DNA of 64,000 nt, taken from the NCBI GenBank assembly GCA_964386915.1, contig CAYLUQ010000010.1, forward strand, positions 1 to 64,000, given 5' to 3'. The translations under genes and the position numbers were made by a program. The stretch comes from JADHMP01 sp964386915 (GTDB lineage Bacteria > Bacteroidota > Bacteroidia > Flavobacteriales > Flavobacteriaceae). Shown here one piece after another: positions 1 to 8,090 of this stretch (its first letter is position 1; each line of letters starts with the position of its first letter). Under the pieces are notes generated by a model. The model did no database searches. It had not been told where the DNA came from and saw only the letters and a program-made list of their open reading frames with translations.

Positions 1-14
1 ATTGACAATTATTT

Positions 15-1808
15 CTAAAAACAATAGCCATTGGCTGCAATAACCTCATCGGCAATAATTGTTTTTAGGGCCATCGTATTGGGCACCTCTGCATAGGTGA
101 GTTGCTGTTCCACTGCAGCATACAATTGTTTTTGGGAGTCGCCTTGACACAAAGAAGCCACAATTTTTTTAGCTTGTGTTCTGATTTGTTCAGTAGCTTC
201 AAAAACTTGTAATTGCGCCATAGCGGTCAAGACTTTTTCCTTCATACCCTCTTTAGCTTTAATTTTTAATGTTCTTAAAAGCATTGACTCGGTCATATAA
301 ATTTCAATTAAAATAGTGGCCATGGCCAGTAGCAATTGTTGTTGCTTTTCAAGTTCTTTTTGATAAGTCTGCATAGCATTACCTAAGAGCATTAAAAAAA
401 TGGTTTTACAGTTTTTTAGGAGTTGACGTTCTTGATCTAAATCTTCCTTAAAAGTTTGAGGTTCAGATTTTTCTCCCATAAGAGCCGCTGCCTGCATGAT
501 GGCTTCCATCAAAGGCAATTGCCCTTTAAGACCTTTTTTCATGACCATGCCCACGGCTAACATACTGTTAATTTCGTTGGTGCCTTCATATATTCTTCCA
601 ATGCGAGCATCACGCCAAGCTGATTCCATGGGGGTATCGGCAGAAAAGCCCATGCCACCAAAAATCTGGATGCCATCATCGGCACAGTTTTGCACGGCTT
701 CTGAGCAAGCCACTTTAATGATAGAACTCTCAACTGCAAATTCTTCAAAAGCTTTCAATTCTGCTTCAAAAAGAGTTAAGCCTTCTGTTTCATTGAGCGC
801 AATTGCTTGATCAATCGTGTGGGCCGCTCTGTAGCAAGCCGATTCACCCGTGAAGCAGGTAGTGGCCATGCGGGCTATTTTTTCTTTAATGGCACCAAAT
901 TCAGCAATAGGCGTTTTAAACTGAATTCGTTCTTTGGCATATTGCACCGAAACGGTGATAGTTCTTCGTTGTGCTTCCAAACAAGCAACGCCTAATTTAA
1001 TCCGACCTACGTTTAAAGCGTTAATGGCAATTTTAAATCCTTCACCACGATTGGCCAGCATATTTTCAACGGGCACTTTGGTTTCATTAAAAAAAACTTG
1101 TCGAGTGGAGGAGGCATGTATGCCCAGTTTGTGTTCTTCTTCTCCTAGTGTAATTCCATTCTCTGGATCATTTGGCACAATAAATCCAGTTATGTTTTTG
1201 TCGTCTTCAATTCGTGCAAAAACGGTAAAAACATCTGCATATCCGGCATTTGAAATCCACATTTTTTGTCCCGAAATGGTATAGTGCGTTCCGTCTTTAG
1301 AAAGCAAGGCTTTTGTCTTTCCGGAATTGGCGTCAGAGCCGGCTCCGGGTTCGGTTAAACAATAGGCTCCAATCCATTCACCAGTAGCTAATTTGGGAAT
1401 GTAGTATTGTTTTTGTTGCTCTGTTCCATACAATAAAATGGGCAGGGTGCCAATGCCCGTGTGGGCTCCGAAGGCGGTGGAGAAAGAACCCGAAGCTCCT
1501 GAAACATAATCACAAACCAGCATTGTAGAAACAAAATTCATACCTAATCCACCATAGGTTTCCGGAATGCCAACACAGAGAAACCCTTGGTCTCCAGCTT
1601 GCTTCATTAATGCTTCTGTAAAGGCATAGTCTTTTTGTTCAAAGCGCACTTTGTGAGGCCAAATTTCTCGATCTACAAATTCTTTCACACTTTCTTTCAT
1701 CATTTGCTGTTCTTCAGAAAAATCTTCGGGACAGAAAATGTCTTGAGGAGCTGTCTCTTTTAGGAGGAAGGCTCCTCCTTGATTTGAATTAATTGTTTTA
1801 GTTTCCAT
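15..1808 (-). CDS. Acyl-CoA dehydrogenase family protein
   Basis: FAD-dependent dehydrogenase for the first step of fatty-acid beta-oxidation (acyl-CoA to trans-2-enoyl-CoA) in the cytoplasm. The 597-residue product has the N-terminal helical domain, the flavin/substrate motif LTEPGAGSDA near residue 151-160, and the C-terminal YEGTNEIN motif, whose Glu is the usual catalytic base in the very-long-chain branch. About 180 extra residues follow that motif, as in VLCAD-like family members. It lies 15 bases downstream of the MarR gene, so the two are probably co-transcribed, and the acyl-CoA ligase upstream fits a degradation unit. The stop is 14 bases from the window edge, so thiolase and hydratase genes may lie just outside. 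Chain-length preference is inferred only. Confidence 0.93.
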   Translation of the reverse strand: METKTINSNQGGAFLLKETAPQDIFCPEDFSEEQQMMKESVKEFVDREIWPHKVRFEQKDYAFTEALMKQAGDQGFLCVGIPETYGGLGMNFVSTMLVCDYVSGASGSFSTAFGAHTGIGTLPILLYGTEQQKQYYIPKLATGEWIGAYCLTEPGAGSDANSGKTKALLSKDGTHYTISGQKMWISNAGYADVFTVFARIEDDKNITGFIVPNDPENGITLGEEEHKLGIHASSTRQVFFNETKVPVENMLANRGEGFKIAINALNVGRIKLGVACLEAQRRTITVSVQYAKERIQFKTPIAEFGAIKEKIARMATTCFTGESACYRAAHTIDQAIALNETEGLTLFEAELKAFEEFAVESSIIKVACSEAVQNCADDGIQIFGGMGFSADTPMESAWRDARIGRIYEGTNEINSMLAVGMVMKKGLKGQLPLMEAIMQAAALMGEKSEPQTFKEDLDQERQLLKNCKTIFLMLLGNAMQTYQKELEKQQQLLLAMATILIEIYMTESMLLRTLKIKAKEGMKEKVLTAMAQLQVFEATEQIRTQAKKIVASLCQGDSQKQLYAAVEQQLTYAEVPNTMALKTIIADEVIAANGYCF

Positions 1809-1823
1809 TTTTTGAGATTTGGT

Positions 1824-2252
1824 TTAATAATACGTAAAGTTTTGAGCGGTGTTCATAATGTGTTGTGAGACTTCTAAAAAGGTTTGAATTTTTTGAGGCG
1901 CAATTTGGTTTCGCAATGTTTCATTAAATTTAAGGACTACCGCTTTAGAATCCTCCCTTTTTTTTACACCAAATGGCGTTAGGCATATGAGCACACTTCT
2001 GCCATCTGCAGGATTGGGTTGTCTATAAATAAGCTCTTTGGCTTCCATGGTTTTCAATAGGCGCGACAAGCTTGTGGCTTCAATTCCCATTTTTGGACCT
2101 AATGTGGTAGAAGGTGTTCCTTCAGGGGCAATACTTAAAAGTGCAAAACCGGTTGCCATAGTTGAACTAAATTTTTGTGCTTCTTTGTTGTACATCTTAC
2201 TCACTGATTGCCAAGCAGCTCTCAAAATTCCATCTAAGGTTTCTTGTTTCAT
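1824..2252 (-). CDS. MarR family transcriptional regulator
   Basis: Winged-helix repressor-type protein of 142 residues. The recognition segment SLSRLLKTMEAKELIYRQ, followed by a wing with DGRS, is typical of MarR. The frame is open for 33 more codons upstream, but that extension (rich in Phe, Cys and Tyr) is unlike MarR. ATG at 2252 gives the normal length and lies just after a TAnnTTTG box (2258-2265), so I chose it. The gene sits between an acyl-CoA ligase and an acyl-CoA dehydrogenase, so an acyl-CoA or fatty-acid ligand is plausible (inference). Palindromes overlapping its promoter suggest autoregulation. Confidence 0.88.
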   Translation of the reverse strand: MKQETLDGILRAAWQSVSKMYNKEAQKFSSTMATGFALLSIAPEGTPSTTLGPKMGIEATSLSRLLKTMEAKELIYRQPNPADGRSVLICLTPFGVKKREDSKAVVLKFNETLRNQIAPQKIQTFLEVSQHIMNTAQNFTYY

Positions 2253-2257
2253 AAACC

Positions 2258-2289
2258 CAAATGTAACACAAAATGTTATGCATGCATAA
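2258..2289 (-). promoter_or_regulatory. marR-type promoter with overlapping palindromes
   Basis: On the minus strand, TACATTTG (2258-2265) matches the Bacteroidota -7 box TAnnTTTG. Just upstream are a dyad TAACA-N5-TGTTA (2264-2278) and a perfect 14-bp palindrome TTATGCATGCATAA (2276-2289). No convincing -33 TTTG was found at the usual distance. The palindromes are candidate operators for the MarR protein encoded immediately downstream. The -7 box ends only 5 bases before the ATG. Confidence 0.5.
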
Positions 2290-2331
2290 TAAAATAATAA
2301 AAATTTCTTGCTCCAACAGAGGAGGGAAAAA

Positions 2332-4101
2332 CTAGGCGTAAAGACGATCAATCAGGGATTGATATTTTTGCGCAATTATTTTTCTTTTGAGTTTCATGGT
2401 GGGCGTTAGGTGCCCGGCTTCAACCGTCCATTCTTCTGGTGTAAGGGCAAAAGCTTTGATGCGTTCCCATTGACCAAAATGAGCATTATGCTGGTCAATT
2501 TCTTTTTGTATGGTAGCTAACAGAGCTTCATTTTTGATCACGTCATGTGCTTCTCCAGATGTTGAGACACCTTGTTCTTTCAGCCAATTTTCAATGTGAA
2601 CAAAATTGGGTTGAATGATAGCAGCGGGCATTTTTTGCCCTTCACCCACCACCATAATTTGTTCTATGAACAGAGATTGTTTCATTTGATTTTCAATAAC
2701 CTGGGGTGCAATATATTTTCCTCCAGAGGTTTTGAACATTTCCTTTTTTCGATCGGTAATTTTTAAAAATCCGTCGGCATAAATTTCGCCAATGTCTCCG
2801 GTGTGAAAATAGTCTCCACTCATCACCTCTTGGGTGAGTTCGGGTTGTTTGTAATAGCCTTGCATCACATTGGGCCCTTTGCATAAAATTTCACCATCTT
2901 CAGCAATTTTAATTTCTACGCCATCAATCACTTTTCCAACGGTGCCAATACGAAACCCACCCTCTCTGAGGTCGTTCACAGAAATAACCGGTGAGGTTTC
3001 CGTAAGTCCATAGCCTTCCACCACGGTCATTCCTGCGGCCGTAAAAATACGCGCCAATCGGGGTTGCAAGGGTGCACTTCCTGAGGCAATGAGACTTAAA
3101 TTATTTCCCAAGGCTGCTTTCCATTTAGATAAAATAAGTTTTTGAGCGAGGGCTAATTTAAGTCCATACAGCACTCCGTTTTGACCATAGGGCTCAAACT
3201 GCAATCCAATTTTAACCGCCCAATAGAAAAGTTTTTGTTTAAGACCAGCTAATTCTTCGCCTTTGGCATAAATTTTATCATATACCTTTTCTAAAAGCCT
3301 TGGCACAGCTGTCATTACATGAGGCTTTTCTTCTTTTAAATTATCCGCAATGGTTTCCAAAGACTCGGCAAAGGAAACGGAAATGCTGTTGTAGATATAG
3401 ATATATAAAATGACCCGTTCATAGATATGACACAGGGGTAAAAAGCTTAGGGCCTTAGAAGCTCCGGGTTCTAATGGAAGTCTCTTTGAGCTCGCCAAAA
3501 CATTAGAAACCACATTGTTGTGATTGAGCATGACCCCTTTTGGGGTGCCTGTTGTGCCAGACGTATAGATAATGGTGGCTAAGTCTGTAGGCTTCACACT
3601 AGCGGCTCTAGCCTCAACTTCTTTGGCATTGTTTTGTGTGGCACCAAAATCTAAAAGTTCACTCCAGTGTGCGCAGCCTTCTAGAACGTCATAGCTATAA
3701 ACTTTTTCTAGATGGGGCACTTTTTCTTGTATTGATTTCACCTTTTCGTAAACTTCTTGATCGGATACGAAGCAATATTTACTTTCAGAATGCTTTAAAA
3801 TATATTCATAGTCTGTAGCCGAAATGGTGGGATAGATAGGCACGTTAACGGCGCCAATTCGAGATAGCCCACAATCAGTAACACACCATTCCGTTCTGTT
3901 GTTGGTAGATATCATAGCAATTTTATCATTGGGTTGCACACCCATTGCTATAAGCGCCCTGCTCATGGCTTGCGTTTTTTCATAAAAGGCTTGAGTAGAA
4001 AGGCGTTCCCACTGGCCATTATATTTGGTTGAAAAAGCGTTGTCTAGGGGGTGATTTTCGATTTGATAATCGATGAAATCAAATAATCTCGTTGGCGTCA
4101 T
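2332..4101 (-). CDS. Long-chain acyl-CoA synthetase (AMP-dependent ligase)
   Basis: ATP-dependent activation of fatty acids to acyl-CoA, feeding the beta-oxidation genes next door. The 589-residue protein has the adenylation P-loop IIYTSGTTGTPKG at about residues 177-190, the YGLTETSPVISVN motif, the HTGDIGE motif, and the hinge TDRKKEMFKTSGGKYIAP typical of long-chain ligases that work at the membrane. The ATG at 4101 gives the family length. The MarR gene starts 80 bases downstream on the same strand. A perfect inverted repeat lies 6 bases before the start codon (4107-4128). The exact fatty-acid substrate cannot be read from sequence. Confidence 0.92.
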   Translation of the reverse strand: MTPTRLFDFIDYQIENHPLDNAFSTKYNGQWERLSTQAFYEKTQAMSRALIAMGVQPNDKIAMISTNNRTEWCVTDCGLSRIGAVNVPIYPTISATDYEYILKHSESKYCFVSDQEVYEKVKSIQEKVPHLEKVYSYDVLEGCAHWSELLDFGATQNNAKEVEARAASVKPTDLATIIYTSGTTGTPKGVMLNHNNVVSNVLASSKRLPLEPGASKALSFLPLCHIYERVILYIYIYNSISVSFAESLETIADNLKEEKPHVMTAVPRLLEKVYDKIYAKGEELAGLKQKLFYWAVKIGLQFEPYGQNGVLYGLKLALAQKLILSKWKAALGNNLSLIASGSAPLQPRLARIFTAAGMTVVEGYGLTETSPVISVNDLREGGFRIGTVGKVIDGVEIKIAEDGEILCKGPNVMQGYYKQPELTQEVMSGDYFHTGDIGEIYADGFLKITDRKKEMFKTSGGKYIAPQVIENQMKQSLFIEQIMVVGEGQKMPAAIIQPNFVHIENWLKEQGVSTSGEAHDVIKNEALLATIQKEIDQHNAHFGQWERIKAFALTPEEWTVEAGHLTPTMKLKRKIIAQKYQSLIDRLYA

Positions 4102-4106
4102 AATCC

Positions 4107-4128
4107 TGCTATTTTATGCAAAATAGCA
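4107..4128. promoter_or_regulatory. Perfect 9-bp inverted repeat before acyl-CoA ligase
   Basis: Arms TGCTATTTT and AAAATAGCA are separated by ATGC, in the 44-base gap between purL (ends 4146) and the acyl-CoA ligase start (4101). Neither side shows a T-run directly after the hairpin, so it is a poor terminator. An operator, possibly for the adjacent MarR protein, fits better. It also contains TTATGCA, the core of the palindrome before marR. Confidence 0.45.
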
Positions 4129-4145
4129 ATTTTTTAAAAATATGC

Positions 4146-7100
4146 CTATACCTTATCAGACAACCATGCAAAAGCATTTTCAAAGGCTAACATCCAAGGG
4201 CTCACATCGTCTTTTCTATTTTCGGGATAATAGGCCCAATTCCAGGCAAAGGTTGAACGTTCCAAATGAGGCATCATCACCAAATGACGACCGTCTTCAT
4301 TGGTGAGCATGGCTGCGTTATATTGAGACCCATTGGGGTTGGCCGGATAGCTGTTTTGATGATATTTGGCTGGAATATGATAGTGGCGCTCTTCATAGGG
4401 AAACTCAAATTTTCCTTCTCCATGAGCCGCCCAAATACCTAAGGTGCTGCCCACCAAATTGTTTAACAATATGGAAGGGGAGTCTTGAATGGTGACCGCC
4501 GTAAATTGACATTCAAATTTTTGGGAATCGTTATGCTGCATTTTTGGCTTTTCTTGGTGTTCTGGTGTAAGTATTCCCAAACTCACAAAAAGTTGACAAC
4601 CATTGCACACTCCAAGCGAGAGCGTGTCTTCTCTCTTAAAAAAGGCCTCTAAACTCCTTTTGGCTTTTTCGTTATATTTAAACGACCCAGCCCATCCCTT
4701 GGCTGAACCTAATACGTCTGAGTTGGAAAACCCACCTACAGCTGCTAAAAAATGAAATTCTTCTAGGGTGGTGCGACCAGAAATAAGATCGGTCATATGC
4801 ACATCCACCACTTCAAATCCCGCAAGGTGAAGCGCATTGGCCATTTCTCTCTCAGAATTGCTACCCTGTTCTCGAATGACGGCAGCTCTTATTTTCGGCG
4901 TATTTTTTCTTGGTGTAAGTTTTCCTGAAAAGGTTGTTGGAAAACTAAAGCTTAGGGGTTGTTGCATATAGTTCTTTGCTCGATCTTGTGCCAATGTGCC
5001 TTGGGTTTGCGCTCCATCTAAACGGGCAGAAGTAGAAAACCAAAGCGCACGTTTCTCGGCAATGTCAAACTCATAGTCTTGCTGGTTGGTTTTAACCTTC
5101 AGTTGACCACCTTCAGTGACCGAGCCCAGTTTAACACATTTAATTTCTAGTTTTTGAGCTAGTTGTTCTAAAGCTTCTGAAGACTGAATTACGAGACCAG
5201 CATTTTCGGCAAAGAAAAGGTGCACATCATCTTGGGCTTCAATGCCCTCTAGATTTAGTTGCAAGGAAAGGTTGGGCGTAGGAAATGCCATTTCGAGTAG
5301 TGTAACAAGCAATCCACCGGAAGAAATATCGTGTCCCGCACTAATTTTTTCTTCTTTGATGAGGGTTTGAATAAAGTCAAAAACTTTTTTGAAGTAGTTT
5401 GGATTGGCAATGCCAGCCACTTGATTCCCAACTTTGTTAAGGGTTTGGGCTAATGCCGATCCTCCCAAGGAGAGAACTTCTCCTGAAAGATCAAAGTAGT
5501 ATAGTTCGCCCCCTTTTGGCTGAAGAGCAGGAGTCACTGTTTGACGAATATCCGAACAAGCTCCTGCAGCCGAAATAATCACCGTGCCGGGGGCAATCAC
5601 GGTGGTGTCTTCATATTGCTGCTTCATAGACAGCGAGTCCTTTCCCGTAGGAATATTGATGCCTAACGCAATTGCAAAATCGGAACAAGCTTCTACCGCT
5701 TTATAAAGACGTGCATCTTCACCTGGATTGTTGCAGGCCCACATCCAATTGGCTGAAAGACTAACCGACTTGAGGCCTTCTTCAAGGGGTGCCCAAACCA
5801 AGTTGGTTAAACTCTCTGCAATGGCCATCTCACTGCCTTTTGCAGGGTCTACCAATGCCACCAAAGGAGCATGTCCCACGGCTGTGGCAATTCCTTTATG
5901 GCTTTCATAATCTAAGGCTACCACACCGCAATTGCTAAGGGGCAATTGTAAACGGCCTACCGTTTGTTGTTGGGCTACTTTGCCAGACACGCAGCGGTCA
6001 ACTTTGTTGGTAAGCCAATCTTTACAGGCAACTGCCTCAATTTGTAAGACTTCGTCTAAATATTTTGTTACTTGACTAGGGTCATAGACCAATGCCTCAA
6101 ATTGAAAGGTGGAGGTTTTGTCTTGCATGATGGTTTTGGGCGCACTTCCAAAAAAAGCATCTAAATTTAAATCAATGGGCTTAAGGTTTTTTGGGGTGTC
6201 TTCAAAAATAAATTGGTGATCGTCGCGCACAGTGCCTACCACATAGAGCGGTGCTCTTTCCCGTTGGGCAATTTTTTCAAGCAAGGGAAGGTCTTCTGGG
6301 GCAATAATCAAGCCCATTCGTTCTTGTGATTCATTTCCGATAATTTCTTTAGCGGAAAGAGAGGGATCTCCTAAGGGCAATTTGTCTAGGGCAATATGGC
6401 CACCATTTTCTTCTACTAATTCTGAAAAACAATTTAAATGTCCTCCGGCCCCATGATCGTGAATGGAAACGATAGGATTTTTTCCCATTTCAACAAGTGC
6501 TCTAATGGTGTTGGCTACTCGTTTTTGCATTTCGGGGTTGGAGCGTTGCACAGCATTTAATTCAATTGTATTTTCAAAAGCTCCGGTGTTGGCCGAAGAA
6601 ACGGCAGCACCTCCCATTCCAATACGATAGTTATCGCCACCTAAAAGCAGAATTAAATCGCCAACTTTAGGTTTTTGCTTATGGGCTTGGTCTTTTACTC
6701 CGGCGCCAATTCCTCCAGCAAGCATAATCACTTTGTCATACCCCCACTGTTGACCTTGTTCTTGGTGTTCAAACGTTAACAAGGAACCATTGATGAGTGG
6801 TTGACCAAATTTATTCCCAAAATCAGATGCCCCATTAGAAGCTTTGATGAGGAGTTCAACAGGTGTTTGATAGAGCCAAGGTCTTTCAGGCACTGCTTTT
6901 TCCCAAGGTTGTTTTTTATCTAATCGCGCATAGGGGGTCATATACACAGCACTTCCGGCATAGGGGAGAGAACCTTGTCCGCCCGCCATTCTATCGCGAA
7001 TTTCTCCTCCGGAGCCGGTAGCGGCACCGTTAAAAGGTTCAACGGTGGTAGGAAAATTGTGCGTTTCTGCTTTTAAGGAGATAATGCTTTCAATTTCTTT

Positions 7101-7799
7101 TTTGGTGTAAGCACTGGCTTCTTCTGGCTGTTCTGGGGCAAATTGAACCAGTTTGGGGCCTTCTAAAAAGGCTACATTATCTTTATAGGCAGAAACAATA
7201 CTATTGGGATTGGCCTTGGCCGTTTTTTTAATCAATTGAAAAAGGCTGTGTTCTTTTTCTTGACCATCTATGATAAAGGTGCCGTTGAATATTTTATGCC
7301 GACAGTGTTCTGAATTTACTTGTGAAAAACCAAAAACTTCTGAATCGGTTAGAGAGCGTCCGAGGGATTTGGACAGTTGATTTAAATAGTCAATTTCTTC
7401 TGCATTTAAAGCCAAACCTTCTGCTTCATTATAGGACTCAATGTCTTCTATGGCTTTAATGTCTTCAACCTGTACCTGGGTTTTGAAAATATCGTGATGC
7501 AATTCCTCATATTGAGACAAAAGCATGGGGTCAAAGGAAGTGTTTTCTTTTTTGGGTTTAAATTCTTCAATGCGTTTAATGCCAACAATTCCCATATTTT
7601 GTGTGATCTCCACCGCATTGGTAGACCACGGACTAATCATTGCTGCATGAGGGCCCAAAAAAGGACCTGAAACGGAAGGAACATCAAGGAGTGGGGCTTC
7701 AAAAAGCCATTCTAGTTTTTCAAGTTCATCAGTAGAAAAGGGCGTTTTGCTGTCAACCACAAAAACCTTGTCGTTTTCCGCTCCAAAAAAGTGGATCAT
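4146..7799 (-). CDS. purL: Phosphoribosylformylglycinamidine synthase
   Basis: Fourth step of purine biosynthesis: FGAR + ATP + Gln to FGAM. The 1217-residue single chain is the long PurL form: N-terminal domain, two AIRS-like halves (FNGAATGSGGEIRDRMAGGQ in the first; PTGKDSLSMKQ in the second) and a C-terminal glutamine amidotransferase whose nucleophile is the Cys in GVCNGCQLF, with the PHLER segment near the end. The frame stays open for 22 codons upstream, but that extension is not family-like; ATG at 7799 follows a TATTTTTG -7 box (7818-7825) and was chosen. It is a single-gene unit here; purB lies 23 kb away. Confidence 0.96.
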   Translation of the reverse strand: MIHFFGAENDKVFVVDSKTPFSTDELEKLEWLFEAPLLDVPSVSGPFLGPHAAMISPWSTNAVEITQNMGIVGIKRIEEFKPKKENTSFDPMLLSQYEELHHDIFKTQVQVEDIKAIEDIESYNEAEGLALNAEEIDYLNQLSKSLGRSLTDSEVFGFSQVNSEHCRHKIFNGTFIIDGQEKEHSLFQLIKKTAKANPNSIVSAYKDNVAFLEGPKLVQFAPEQPEEASAYTKKEIESIISLKAETHNFPTTVEPFNGAATGSGGEIRDRMAGGQGSLPYAGSAVYMTPYARLDKKQPWEKAVPERPWLYQTPVELLIKASNGASDFGNKFGQPLINGSLLTFEHQEQGQQWGYDKVIMLAGGIGAGVKDQAHKQKPKVGDLILLLGGDNYRIGMGGAAVSSANTGAFENTIELNAVQRSNPEMQKRVANTIRALVEMGKNPIVSIHDHGAGGHLNCFSELVEENGGHIALDKLPLGDPSLSAKEIIGNESQERMGLIIAPEDLPLLEKIAQRERAPLYVVGTVRDDHQFIFEDTPKNLKPIDLNLDAFFGSAPKTIMQDKTSTFQFEALVYDPSQVTKYLDEVLQIEAVACKDWLTNKVDRCVSGKVAQQQTVGRLQLPLSNCGVVALDYESHKGIATAVGHAPLVALVDPAKGSEMAIAESLTNLVWAPLEEGLKSVSLSANWMWACNNPGEDARLYKAVEACSDFAIALGINIPTGKDSLSMKQQYEDTTVIAPGTVIISAAGACSDIRQTVTPALQPKGGELYYFDLSGEVLSLGGSALAQTLNKVGNQVAGIANPNYFKKVFDFIQTLIKEEKISAGHDISSGGLLVTLLEMAFPTPNLSLQLNLEGIEAQDDVHLFFAENAGLVIQSSEALEQLAQKLEIKCVKLGSVTEGGQLKVKTNQQDYEFDIAEKRALWFSTSARLDGAQTQGTLAQDRAKNYMQQPLSFSFPTTFSGKLTPRKNTPKIRAAVIREQGSNSEREMANALHLAGFEVVDVHMTDLISGRTTLEEFHFLAAVGGFSNSDVLGSAKGWAGSFKYNEKAKRSLEAFFKREDTLSLGVCNGCQLFVSLGILTPEHQEKPKMQHNDSQKFECQFTAVTIQDSPSILLNNLVGSTLGIWAAHGEGKFEFPYEERHYHIPAKYHQNSYPANPNGSQYNAAMLTNEDGRHLVMMPHLERSTFAWNWAYYPENRKDDVSPWMLAFENAFAWLSDKV

Positions 7800-7817
7800 A
7801 GAATAAAAATTAAAACA

Positions 7818-7825
7818 CAAAAATA
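7818..7825 (-). promoter_or_regulatory. -7 box upstream of purL
   Basis: TATTTTTG on the minus strand matches the Bacteroidota TAnnTTTG element 18 bases upstream of the chosen purL ATG. No clear -33 TTTG is visible at 19-21 bases, so support is partial. It lies inside the upstream extension of the purL frame and so argues for the later start. The remaining gap DNA up to the DoxX-like remnant (7826-7913) shows nothing recognisable. Confidence 0.4.
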
Positions 7826-7913
7826 AATTTTTAACAGCAGAATCTTCCCCTTGTAGGCAATACAATGCAGGAAGTTATCTTCTGTTTATTCACAAGCAGG
7901 CCAAGAACACATG

Positions 7914-8090
7914 CTAGGCAGGAATGGAATTGCGGTAGAGGTAAATTATGCCTGCCAGTAAGCTTAAATTTTTGAAGACATATTGCTCCAACAGAGTGAG
8001 TTGGAAAGGGATGTTTCCAAAGAGTTGTTCGGGAAATAAAAACAAAGTTGAAAGGGAAAAAAGGAGATGAATTAGGACACTAATTATTGG
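7914..8090 (-). pseudogene. Truncated DoxX-like membrane protein remnant
   Basis: In the roughly 280-base gap between purL and the RNA methyltransferase, the minus strand has an open frame of 58 codons ending in TAG at 7914-7916, with an in-frame TAG just upstream at 8091-8093 and no ATG or GTG before the conserved part. The translation is clearly protein-like: a hydrophobic stretch, then LFLFPEQLFGNIPFQLTL, then a QYVFKNLSLLAG segment. From memory of the family, this matches the C-terminal third of DoxX-type four-helix membrane proteins of Bacteroidota. The N-terminal helices are absent; the DNA upstream codes for the methyltransferase in another frame. I read it as a decayed, 5'-truncated gene. 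A short expressed peptide from a TTG start is possible but less likely. Confidence 0.6.

Noticed and set aside
934..1284. Plus-strand open frame of 116 codons inside the acyl-CoA dehydrogenase gene
   Set aside because: It is antisense to a strongly conserved protein and resembles no family; treated as a shadow frame.
2308..2327. Word TTGCTCCAACAGAG shared with position 7983 region, looking like a dispersed repeat
   Set aside because: A 14-base match is expected several times by chance in 64 kb; the flanks do not match.
4146..7865. Longer purL reading with 22 extra N-terminal residues
   Set aside because: The extension is not PurL-like and contains the likely -7 box; ATG at 7799 fits the family.
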